64,000 nt of DNA from Bretschneidera sinensis (taxonomy: Eukaryota > Streptophyta > Magnoliopsida > Brassicales > Akaniaceae). The stretch is taken from contig CM043698.1 of assembly GCA_023935145.1 (NCBI GenBank), positions 62,339,501 to 62,403,500 on the forward strand, in the 5' to 3' direction. The notes beneath the pieces are model-generated. The model was not told where the DNA came from. It worked only from the letters and a program-made list of their open reading frames with translations, and searched no databases. Positions 46,565-57,606 of the stretch are shown one piece after another. Every line of letters begins with the position of its first letter. The stretch's first letter is position 1. Both the position numbers and the translations under genes were made by a program.

Positions 46565-49500
46565 TATGCCCGTCCCATTCCAAGAAAGTGTTACAAATGT
46601 GATCAACTTGGACATCGTTCCAATGAATATCCCAACCGTCGGCAAGTTAACATGGTTGAAACAGCAGAGGAAGAGGAGGATCCTTTTGGCGCATATGAAG
46701 GTTATTCTGGGGAGGTCGATGATTATGCTGGTGGTGAAGTAGCAGATGCAGATGAAGGTGTATATGTTAACTGTGTGGTTCAGCGTCTGTTATTTACGCC
46801 AAGGCAGAAGGATGACAACCAACGACATTATTTTTTCAGGACACGATGCACTATCAACCAGAAAGTGTGCAAGGTGATTATTGACAGTGGCAACAGTGAG
46901 AATATCGTATCGAAGGCCCTTGTTGCAGCATTGAACCTGAAAACAGAAAAGCATCCCTCTCTATACAAGATTGGTTGGATCAAAAAAGATGTTGAAACTC
47001 GGGTAACTGATATCTGTCATGTTCCTTTTTCTATTGGAAAATTTTATAAGGATGAGATTGTGTGTGATGTTTTTGATATTGTTGCGTGTCATTTATTATT
47101 GGGGAGGCCATGGCAGTTTGATGTAGATGCTATGCATAAGGGTCGGGATAATACTTATGTTTTCTGGTGGTTTGACAAAAAGATTGTATTAGTTCCTACA
47201 AGTGAACGTGAACCAGCTGTTGAAACCCCTAAAGCAGAGGGAAAGACCTTTCTTACAGTCCCTGAGATGGAGTTCGTTGAGGATGTGAAAGTAGCAGGGG
47301 AGTTCTATGCGTTGGTAGTAAAAGGAGAACCACTAGCCGAGTATCAACAGATTCTTGAGGAGTTAAAGCCGTTAATGGTTGAATTTCAAGATGTCATACC
47401 AGTGAAATTACCAAAAGTTTTGCCTCTCATGAGAGATATTCAGCAATATATTGACTTGGTTCCTAGAGTTAGTTTGCCGAATCGACCACACTACCAAATG
47501 AGTCCTCAAGAACACGAAATTCTACAAAATCAGGTTGACGAGTTGATTAAAAAGGGGTTGATCAGAGAGAGTCTGAGTCCCTGTGCTGTAACTGCTTTGT
47601 TGACACCGAAGAAGGATGGAAACTGGAGCATGTGCATTGATAGTCGGGCCATAAACAAGATAACAATCAAGTACCGCTTTCCCATTCCACAACTAAGTGA
47701 TATTCTGGACATGTTAGAGGGTGCCAAGATCTTCTCCAAGTTAGATTTGCGTAGTGGTTACCATCAGATTCGGGTCAGACCAGGGGATGAATGGAAAATA
47801 GCCTTTAAGACCAAAGAGGGGCTTTATGAGTGGATGGTGATACCATTCGGTTTACCAAATGCTCCCAGCACCTTCATGCATATAATGAACCAGGTTTTAA
47901 AACCCTTCATTAGTAAATTTGTGGTTGTTTATTTTGACGATATCTTAATCTATAGCCAGGATGAGGTGGAGCACTTAGACCACTTGCGGGAAGTATTGCT
48001 GGTTTTGCGCACGAGTAAACTCTATGTGAACCTAAAAAAGTGCAATTTTCTCACTACCAAGCTACTGTTTTTGGGATATATCATGGGTGCAGATGGTATT
48101 CAGGTTGATGAAGAGAAGGTACGTGCAATTCAGGAGTGGCCAACCCCAACAACAGTGCACCATGTTCGCAGTTTTCATAAACTGTCCACTTTCTACCATA
48201 GGTTTATTCGAAACTTCAGCAATATAGTAGCACCAATCACAGAGTGCATGAAAAAAGACCAATTCCAGTGGAGAAATGCACAAGATACAGCCTTTGCAGT
48301 GATCAAAGAAAAGCTTTCTACAGCCCCGGTACTTGCCCTGCCAAGTTTTGACAAGCTGTTTGAAGTTGAGTGTGATGCCTCGGGCATGGGTATTGGTGCT
48401 GTTCTGTCACAGGAGGGACGACCAGTAGAATTTTTCAACGAAAAGCTCAATGATGCTCATCAAAAGTGGACCATATATGAGCTGGAATTTTATGCAGTCA
48501 TCCGAGCTTTGACACATTGGGAGCATTACCTGATCCAGCATGAGTTTGTTCTCTACAGTGATCACCAAGCCTTGAAGTTTATCAACACACAAACCACCCT
48601 GAATCGAATGCATGCTCGGTGGACTATCTTCCTCTAGAAATTTAGTTTTGTACTCAAACACAAGTCTGGGCGGTTGAATAAAGTGGCAGATGCGTTAAGC
48701 CGGCGTGCATCCTTACTTTTGACTCTCTGATCAGAAATTGTGGGGTTTGACTGTTTAAAAGACTTATATGAGGAAGATGATAATTTTCAGGAAATTTGGG
48801 TGAAGTGTCAACGGAAAGAGGCAATCTCAGATTTTCATGTCCTGGACGGGTTTCTGTTTCGCGGTAACCAATTACGTATCCCCCGCACGTCTTTGCGCGA
48901 GCAGATTCTCCGTGAGATACACAGCAGCGGTTTAGGGGGTCATACAGGGCGTGACAAAACAATAGCCCAGGTAGCTGAACGTTATTACTGGCCACAACTA
49001 AAATGTGATGTGGGCAAATTCGTACAGAGGTGCCCTATCTACCAAACTGAAAAAGGCCAACCACAAAATACTGGGTTGTACACTCTTTTGCCCGTGCCGG
49101 AAAACATTTGGGAGGATTTGACAATGGACTTTATTTTGGGGCTCCCGCGGACTCAGCGTGGGGTGGATTCTATTTTAGTGGTTGTCGACCGGTTCTCCAA
49201 GATGGCACACTTCATTCTATGCCAAAAAACTTCAGACACATCTCATGTAACCAGCCCTTTCTTTCGTGAGATTGTTCTCTTTCATGGGGTTCCCAAGTCC
49301 ATCACCTCCGATCGCGATATCAAGTTCCTTTGCCACTTCTGGAAGTCATTTTGGGGCAGATATGACACATCCCTTAAATACAACAGCACTTGTCATCTGT
49401 AGACAGACGACCAAACCGAGGTGGTCAACCGGACCCTTGGTAATTTGATCCGTTGTGTGACTGGTTCTCGGCCTAAGCAATGGGATGTCGTCCTTTCTCA

Positions 49501-50023
49501 AGCTGAATTTGCTTTTAATAGCATGTACAACCGATTTACCAGGAAGACGCCATTCGAAATTGTCTACACCAAAGCACCTCAGCATGCTTTGGACCTTGTT
49601 CCTTTACCCAAACCTCCTGGCCACAATCAGGCTGCTCAGAACCTAACTGAGCAAGTACAGCGCATCCATGCAGAAGTTTGCCAGAGTCTAGAGTTGGCCA
49701 ACAGCAGATATAAAGCTGTCGCCGATAAGCATCGGCGTGAACGTATATTTCATGAAGGTGACTTAGTGATGGCCCATCTACATAAGAACCATTTCCCTGC
49801 AGGAACTTACAACAAGCTAAAAAGCAGGAAGTATGGCCCTTTCCAGGTGCTGAAGCGCATTAATGATAATGCTTATGTGATTGAACTTTCGGATAACATG
49901 GCCATTTCCAACACTTTCAATGTGGCAGATTTGTTTAAATATCACCCACCGGACGAACCACTTTATCCTAATAGTAACTCGGGGTCGAGTTCTTTTGAAG
50001 TAAGGGGGAATGATGCAGAATAG
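46565..50023 (+). pseudogene. pol: pol of gypsy element 2 (three in-frame stops)
   Basis: A zinc knuckle precedes protease ([15 protein letters not shown] near 46590); its last Cys is Tyr. The retropepsin Asp-Ser-Gly is at 46883. Reverse transcriptase (about 47490-48010) has [33 protein letters not shown] and YFDD at 47930-47941. RNase H (48360-48710) has [21 protein letters not shown] and ADALSRR. Integrase starts with the HHCC region (near 48920-49040), whose last Cys is also Tyr (CPIYQ), and has core D residues in TMDFILGLP and SDRD, and E in [10 protein letters not shown]. The GPF-type C-terminus ends at 50023, 13 bp into the 3' LTR. Stops are TAG 48635, TGA 48728 and TAG 49400, all in one frame. 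It cannot make a complete Pol. Confidence 0.92.
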
Positions 50024-50459
50024 GTAGACAAAGCAGAACAGATGGCCCTAGACTACTTAGAACGGTTGGACCGCTCCAAATTTAAGGGTACGGTTTACAT
50101 CGTTTTACGTGTTGGCCCGGATCGGGCCCCAAAGACCCTAGTCTGATTGGAAACGGGCTTTTGAATAAAACTGATTTTTTTAATCAGCATGGCAAGATTT
50201 TAGCCAAAAAACGATGTTTAGGCCTCCAATTTAGTAGTTCTCAGTTTTTGGAAATTTTCCTATTTTGTACTTGCCTAATTTCAATTTTCCTTTTCTTTTT
50301 ACTTTAACCTTATAAATAAGGAGGCCATGTAATTGTAGGGATGATTATTTTTTTCTAAATAAAATTAGGGTTTCTTTTCTCTTCGTGAGAACTACTGTAT
50401 TGAGGGTTGAAGGCACAACTCTTCTTCCTAGTTCTTTCTTCCGCTAGCGTTTAACGGCA
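50011..50459 (+). repeat. 3' LTR of gypsy element 2
   Basis: It is 449 bp and starts TGATGCAG. The purine tract GTAAGGGGGAA just upstream is inside the integrase frame. It ends TTAACGGCA, a mutated form of TTTACGTCA. Confidence 0.9.
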
Positions 50460-50464
50460 CAATT

Positions 50465-50507
50465 CCTTGTCATGAAGAAATTTTCATTCATTTCTCAGCT
50501 GGAATAG
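50465..50507 (+). pseudogene. 3' remainder of the split SAUR
   Basis: CCTTGTCATGAAGAAATTTT followed by CATTCATTTCTCAGCTGG and TAG is the end of the type I SAUR that starts at 44750. A small deletion (around AGTGTCAC) relative to 7780-7800 adds a second lesion. Downstream spacer (50508-51290) matches 7809-8559 and holds no gene. Confidence 0.85.
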
Positions 50508-51299
50508 ATCACAACAGAAGGCACCCCAACAATTTTGTATAGGAGGAATTGCCAATTCAATGTAAATGCTAGCTAGAGATAAAAGGAGAGGGGAGAAAAT
50601 TCTCCATGTAAGAAAAGCTATTAAATAGAAATGGTTTTTTGCTTTTCTCTTTGCATATGATTGGTGCTCTGTAGTATTTCCCTTTTACTTTATGGAACTT
50701 AATTCTTAATTAAATGTAAACTAACTCCCTAATGACTAAATCAACTGAAAAATTGAATGGCCCATAACTATTAATTCATTTGATTTTCAGTTATAAATTT
50801 AGTTAGCATGCTGACATAGCAAGTTGTAATTGGTCACTAAATCACAAATGGGCTCTATCTAAATGTTGTAATTTGGTATTCTAGCAGTGAATCTGTGCAA
50901 ATGCATGGAAATTTTTTGTTTATAAAAGTAATAAATAAATAATTTATCGTGTCATGATAAATCAAAATTCTTAAAATATAATTAAATATTTAAATTAAAA
51001 ATTTGTTATGATATTGTGAACTCATGCAAACGCATGCGATAGACGCATTATATTATATTTTGCAATTTTAAAAAATGTTAAGAAATTAAGTTTATCATAT
51101 ACATATTAGTGATATGACATTCATTAAATAAATAAGAAATTCAAAGTGAATGTAATTATTAAAGCTTAAACAGATAATTTTAGTCGATAAATTGAACAAA
51201 CATAAATCTTCAAACAAAGAAAAAATTCTTGTTGAATCTCATAATTCAATAAAGGCAAACAATCTAATTCATTCGTGTTTCTCACCACCGCTCTTGCTC

Positions 51300-52870
51300 A
51301 AATGAGTTGCTTCTTCCATGCACGCGAAGGGTCAAAATCATAAACTTTTGCAACTGTGAACTTTGTACTCCTTTTCTTTTTGTTGTAGCCATTTTGTCTT
51401 ATTTAAAAAACATGTGTCTACTCTATCATCCTATCCAGAATATTTTGCAAAATATCAGGTCCACCATCCTATATAATTTCTCTTAAAATAATTTAGAATC
51501 ATATACAAACAATTCATTTAGTATCATCAATTCAAAAATGGTTCTTATGTGAAATGTTTTACCTTGTCATTTGTTACAATAAGATGTCTTACTAAACACT
51601 GGATAATTGTTTCTACTTCATTTCCAAAAAGACAAACGTAGCGCAACAAAAAAGATCGTAGGCTTCAATAGCTAACTTATATCAATGTAAATGATGTATT
51701 TTATAAGTTAACAAAATAACCTAGAATAAGATGAAAGTAATATTTATTTCAACTAATACTTCATTGAATTTATGATATTTTATTACATGGAACCGGATCT
51801 TTGGCATCTAAACCACATACACACCATTATTTTCCATTATCCTCTTTTAAGTTTTTTACAACAATATTGGCAAGAAATGTAATGCCATCCATGCGGGGCA
51901 TTAATTTTCTAACTGTCACATTGCATGTATAATTGTTCTCCTATAATAAAAACTTGAGAAACAATTAATAGAATCGAGTAAATTATATAAAAAAAAATAT
52001 TAATGTGCATGAAGAAATATTGTTTTTAAGTTATTATCTATGTAATCATAATACATGTAACTTATTCTAATTACTTACCTCGCTTATAGGATTATACATA
52101 GTTTGTAAGATACTAGATATTGTAGTCTTATTATTAAACATTAGTTCTTAACTATCACTCTTTATGGCGTTATATATTCTTCAATTTGTGAATCAATTGT
52201 GGATACACTAGAAAATTAAGTGTAAATAATAGACATGAAGCATGATATTTTTTTATAGTCTTCTGGAAATAACTATAATTTTATAATATCATTAATAATA
52301 TAGAGATATGAAAATTAACATGAAAAAAATTATCTATATATGTAGATACATATATAGAAACAATTTTAATCCATACCGACTCATCAAAGTTTTCACCTCT
52401 GGTATATTTAGATTCACATAAATCATGGTGCCAGATATCATAGAGAAATTGTACACACCTAAAATAAAATATATAACATATACGATACTATATTTTAAAA
52501 TTTATTATGTTGTCATAGCAACTGAAACCAAATCCCAAGTAATTCATGAATTAACATACTCATATATTTTTTCACGGTAGTCGATGTGACAACCAAAATT
52601 GCTAGACCTGATGTGTTCAGAATGTATTTATTGATTTGAAATGCAACGCCATTCCACATGGTGATCTCAACCGAATTGCCACTGAAAAATTTAGTGTAAT
52701 ATTATTAGTATTAAGCAATTTAAATGTAGTTTGTATAATTGTTCAATTTATTAAAGTCTTTTATATTTGAGTTCAAAGATGTTTGCTAACCTTGCATCCT
52801 CAATTTCAACCACTCTCTTTTTAATCAATTGGTCATTCACACTCCGATCTTAGATGAGAGAATATTTTCA
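51300..52870 (-). pseudogene. RPA70-like pseudogene of unit C
   Basis: It is colinear with 8560-9960. On the minus strand: a segment near 52850-52790 (NDQLIKKRVVEIEDAR), the OB fold near 52690-52590, the zinc ribbon near 51900-51800, and the KFTVAKVYDFDPSRAWKK end near 51390-51320. The second zinc ligand pair is disturbed (GGTGT codons altered near 51825). Long AT-rich gaps may be introns. Not translatable as a whole. Confidence 0.72.
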
Positions 52871-53134
52871 AACTCTTCAAAAAACGTCTTTAAAACAAAT
52901 ATAAAAAATTAACAAATTTTATTAGCAATCTTAAGAAGCACAACACAAGATTAATAAAAGAAAATATAGTGTACATGTCAAATACATATCATTTTGAAAA
53001 CAAAGAAAATATTCTAAAGTCCATAAACTCAAGTTTATTCCTTCCAATTGACTTAGTTGTTTCATAAATCGAGGTAACCATAGTCTCCATTTTAAAATAG
53101 ATGATGTACTCGTGGTGAACAAGAATATAGTTAC

Positions 53135-55910
53135 CAGAACAGCATGAGCAATATCAAGACAAATCACAGTGAGATAAACTAAGCTCCCAATCAACTGACG
53201 ATAAAGTGTAGGATCACTAAGATGTTGACCATCATTAGAAGTAAACTTGAAATTGGCCTCGAGAAGAGTAGAGGCAACCTTGTTATCTATCAAACCAGCT
53301 CTAGTAAGAAGATCAGAAGCATATTTAGCTTAAGATAAGTAATAACCAATGGAATCGGATGATACTTCAAGACCCAAAAATATCTAAGAGAACCCAAATC
53401 TTTCATTTCGAATTCTTGACTAAGAAAGGCTTTGAGCTCAGAAATACCTTGTATATCATCACCTATCATAATCATACCGTCAACATACAAGAGGAGGAAA
53501 AATGTAACCTCGATCAGTTTTCTTGAGAAAAAGGGTTGTGTCATAAGGGCTTGAAGTGAAACCAAACTAGTTGACATTTGAACTAAATTTTGCAAACCAA
53601 GCTGGTGGAACTTGTTTAAGACCATATAGAGCTCGTCATAGATGACACACTTTATCAGGTGGGTGATCATAACCAAGGAAGGGTTGCATGTAATCTTCTT
53701 CATCAAGATTGTCATTGAGAAAGGCATGTTTGACATCCATTTGAAACTGATTCCTTTTCTGTACTGCAGCGATAGCAAGCAAACTACGAACAGATGTAAG
53801 ACGAACAACATGAGCAAATGTTTCTTCATAGTCAATACCATATTCTTGAGCATAACCTTTAGCAACAAGATGAGCTTTATACCGCTCCACAGACCCATCA
53901 AAATGAATTTTGATTTTATAGACCCATTTAGAACCAATTGTAGTTTTACCGGAGGGTAGATCAACCAAGTCCTAAGTATAAGTTTTAGCAAATGCTTGAA
54001 GCTCGTCATTCATTGCTTACTACCAAAGAGGATCAGAACTGGCCTCTCGATAGGAACAATGATAATCACAAAGATGAGCTGGTGGTTTACTTAGCCGAGA
54101 AGAAAAACGACGAACAGTCGAGTCCAAAGACTCGAGAAGAGCTGGACTAAAACCATCAAAAGGAGCAGACTTTACAGACTAAACTGTAGTAGTGTCAAAA
54201 GAAACATGTGGGAGCACAGTTACATTGTTGAAAACATTATCATTAGGAAATAGGTTAACAGAAGAATCGGAGAAAAATAAAACAGAGCTACCGAGAAAGG
54301 ATGAAAAAGAGCATAAGGAAGAAAACATCTTGGGTTCCTGACAAACAACATGATGAGAAACACAAAGTTGGTTAGATATAGGATCCCAACATTTGTAACA
54401 TTTATGTTCAATGCCATAGCCTAGAAAACAACAAAGTCTAGCATGAGGTTCTAACTTATTGCGTTCATGGGGTTGAAGGAGAACAAAACAAGCACAACCA
54501 AATACTTTAAGAAGGGAATAATTTGGGGGAGTACCATACAAGCGTTCATATGAATATTGATGTCGAATGACAGGAGAAGGAATACGATTAATGGTGTAGA
54601 CAGCAGTAAGAGAGGCTTCACCCTAAAAACGCTCTGGACAAGAAGTATAAATGACTAAGGCACGAACAGTTTCAAGGATATGTCTATGTTTGCGTTCAAC
54701 ACGCTCATGAACGATGAGGAAAAGTACCTTGGCTCTGGAGAAAAGCAAGAAAACTAGATTCTAAATATTCCATGGCATTGTCAGCACCAAAAGTTTTAAC
54801 GGAACAAGAAAACTGAGTCTTAACCAGAGCAGCAAAATTTTGATAGATATGTAGTAATTCAAAGTGAGTGCGCATAAGATATAACCAAGTGTAGCGAGAA
54901 AAATCATCAACAAAAATAACAAGTATTCTGATCCCCCTATAGTGGCATTAGGAGAGGGACCCCAAACATCATAATGAATTAAATCAAAAGGAGCAGATGA
55001 AATTGAAGTACTATTAGTAAAAGCCAAAGCAGTTTATTTAGCAAGTTGACATGACAAGCAATCAAAACGATCATCGTTAACAGAACCTAAAGAACTAATA
55101 GAAAGTAATGGACGTAATCAACTAACAGAAGCATGACCCAAACGCGAATGCCAAAGACTTATAAGAGAAATATCTAATACTGAAGCGGAAACGAAAAAAC
55201 GAGGTGGAATATGAAGACTGATGAGCACGAACTAGCGTCCTACTTTACTACCGGTCCCAAAAGTCTGTCCTGTCTGAGAATCCTGTACAACACAAGTTTG
55301 ACCCAAAAAAAAAACATGAAGTCCCATGTCACATAGTTGTCCAATAGAAATAAGATTCAAAGAAATCATAGAAATTAAAAACATATTTGGTAAGGACAAT
55401 GTGGTGTGGAAATGTGACCAGTGTGACAAACATGCATAGAAGATCCCTTAGCAATATAAATGATAGGCTAGAAGAATCATATATTTTCAAAGAGAAAAGA
55501 GAAAAATCAACAGTCATGTGATTATAACATGCAGAATCAAAATACCAAGCAGAATGGTAGATATAGCAATAACAGGTATGGTAATGGAGTTAGAGAGAAC
55601 CTGTTTTAGGAGGGTTTCAAGATCATTGATCGAAAAGGAGGGTGTAGAGCAATCATTCTGAGAACCTTCAAAGGCAGCAGCAGTGGTGAACCCAGATCCA
55701 GAGTTGAAGGTAGACTGCATACCCGGTCTAGACTGAATACCCCAAGAAAAATTACCTCTCAACGGTCGGATGGGACAATCTGTAAGAAAATAACCATTCT
55801 GATGAAAATACCAACAAACCTTATTGGGACAATATGCAATAAAATGTTCAGACTTATGACAATAGTAAAATGTATTCTTATTTTGGAAAAAACAAGCAGC
55901 AAGAGTGATC
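53135..55910 (-). pseudogene. Ty1/copia pol remnant, copy 2
   Basis: It is colinear with 10255-13110 and truncated at the same RNase H position. Compared with copy 1 it retains an extra RT stretch near 53720-53760 (NQFQMDVKHAFLNDNLDEEDYM) that is deleted in copy 1. The catalytic YVDD has become YVDG (LYVDGMIMIGDD, near 53480). Knuckles, protease (DSACYNHMT-like near 55535), pre-integrase and integrase islands are present but broken, and a deletion removes part of integrase near 54710. Confidence 0.87.
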
Positions 55911-56783
55911 ATGATGTCGTAGCAAAGAGAACTAAATAATGAGAGTCATAATTGGAGAAAATAGACCTTAAAATCGAAAAGAGCACGTGTAAAAAGTATA
56001 GGAACCGACCAAAACCAAAACAAGATTGAATTGAAGAAGTTTGAACCAAGAAAATCGAGCAACTCACTGGCAAAATAATAATAATAATAATAATATCAAA
56101 GCAACAAACTAGTTCTCCCGGAAAAAAAAAAAACAATACAGTCTTAATAGAATAAATCCATAATAGAATAAATCTACCTGATAATATTCTTTAATAATGT
56201 ATGACTATATGCCAAAACCGCAAGCTTTCTATCCACTACTCACAAACTGTCCACAATCACAAAAAAAAAAAAAAAAAAAAGCTACTCACAAATCCTTACC
56301 GAAATCTGTAACCACCTATTCCAATTTCAAGAATTACCGATTCCATCACTCACAAATTGTCACAATTTCTAGAATCACCGATCATACTGGAGCAGATAAA
56401 TAAAGAACAGTAGTAAAGTGTTGACGACAGAAAAAAAATGAAAATAATATGTTCTGATATTATATTAAAAAATTATAAAAAAATAAAGTTTTGAATAAAA
56501 TATTTGTATTCGATGTATTAGATTAACAAATATACCACTGTATAAATAATAATATTAAAAAATAATTATAATAAAAATAGAATATCTTAATTATAACAAA
56601 AATATAGTTTCTTAATTATATACTTAAAGTTTTTTAATTATATTCTACCAACTACATCTTCTACTGTTTGATAAAACCCTCTTTTTCGCATTCTCTCCAC
56701 AACTAAAGTTTAATTCTCATAGTTTTCTAGTGTTTCTTTTTTTCAATTTTCAGTAGAGAAGTATCTTCATCTCCTATGGAACC
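55911..56783. other. AT-rich stretch before hairpin copy 4
   Basis: No gene is visible. It matches 13111-13933, with an (AAT) run near 56080 and a poly-A run near 56262-56280. Confidence 0.6.
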
Positions 56784-56872
56784 GTAGGAGATAGACTGAG
56801 AGAGGGAACTCTTCAAGTTTCCCTTATAGTGGTTCAATGCAGGGTTCTCCTTCTTACTTTATCTCCGTAGGC
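56784..56872. other. Conserved hairpin, copy 4
   Basis: Same layout as copy 1, with a C-to-T change in the 5' arm (GGGAACTCTT) that converts one pair to G-U. The rest of the stem is kept. Flanks match copy 1 (13800-14340); 56873-57288 is spacer without a gene. Confidence 0.5.
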
Positions 56873-57288
56873 TTTCATATTAATCATAGTCATGGTCTCT
56901 GCTACTACAAGGTTCTCTCTAATCTCTCAAATCTTTTCTTAATTTTGAATTCAGTATTCATGCCTGTTAAATTTTATGTTGAGTTGTTGGTTCATGTGAT
57001 TGTTTGACTGTTTGGTGTTTTGTTTGGTGGATTGTTCTTTCTTTGTAATGAAGTACAAAGAAAGAAAAAAAAAATTCAGGGGGGAGGTGGTCATTTTTGC
57101 ACTAAAGATTTTAATGCTGTTCAATCAAGTTATGTTTACCAAATTTTAAAATTAAAAAAAAAACACTAAAAGAGACAAATCAGTGGGAAGAAGGAAAGAG
57201 CATCTCTTTGATACTTTTGAGTGTAAAATTTTGATTCTTTGTTCCCTTTAGTGGAGAATTAAAGAAAACTTATACAATAAGTGGACAT

Positions 57289-57594
57289 TGTAAGTTTAAA
57301 GATGAAAGAACAATTTGATAAATGAAATTTTTTAGAACAAAAGTAATAAAATAGAGGAAGATATACGAGAATTCAAACTGAGAATTCAATTCATTCATAA
57401 TGCATCAAGCTTACATTATATAAAAAAATTTGAAAAACTAACAAAGTGGTCGAGAATCAAGCCATGAAGCACTGCTCGACATAACAAATTAACCATTTCC
57501 TACAAACTAGGAACCATAACTTGACTAAGTAAAAAACAAATAAAACACGTGGGCAGCAAACGTGAGGTAGTGATCCTGATGCAAATAACCAACA
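57289..57594 (-). repeat. 3' LTR of copia element C
   Basis: The 306-bp block starts TGTAAGTTT and ends AACCAACA on the plus strand (TGTTGG on the minus strand). Its partner LTR is outside the window, so the ends are inferred from TG/CA and the purine tract. Confidence 0.7.
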
Positions 57595-57606
57595 CTCCTC
57601 CTTGCA

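Larger units (their letters stand above)
44999..50459 (+). mobile_element. Ty3/gypsy LTR retrotransposon, element 2
   Basis: It is 5461 bp, with LTRs of 428 and 449 bp, an iMet primer site (45428-45440) and gag-pol in the order PR-RT-RNaseH-INT. It is flanked by a 5-bp target duplication with one mismatch. It is less damaged than element 1 of the same family: the pol region keeps one frame from about 46560 to 50023 with three stops. The left end has CG in place of TG. Confidence 0.93.
42780..53130 (-). repeat. Composite unit C, split by gypsy element 2
   Basis: It starts at the site where gypsy element 1 entered the leftmost unit and follows unit A: helicase fragment, SAUR, spacer, RPA, then the truncated copia remnant. 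Gypsy element 2 splits the SAUR. The stretches 42781-43320 and 44231-44749 hold no further gene; the latter is the SAUR upstream region. Confidence 0.75.
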
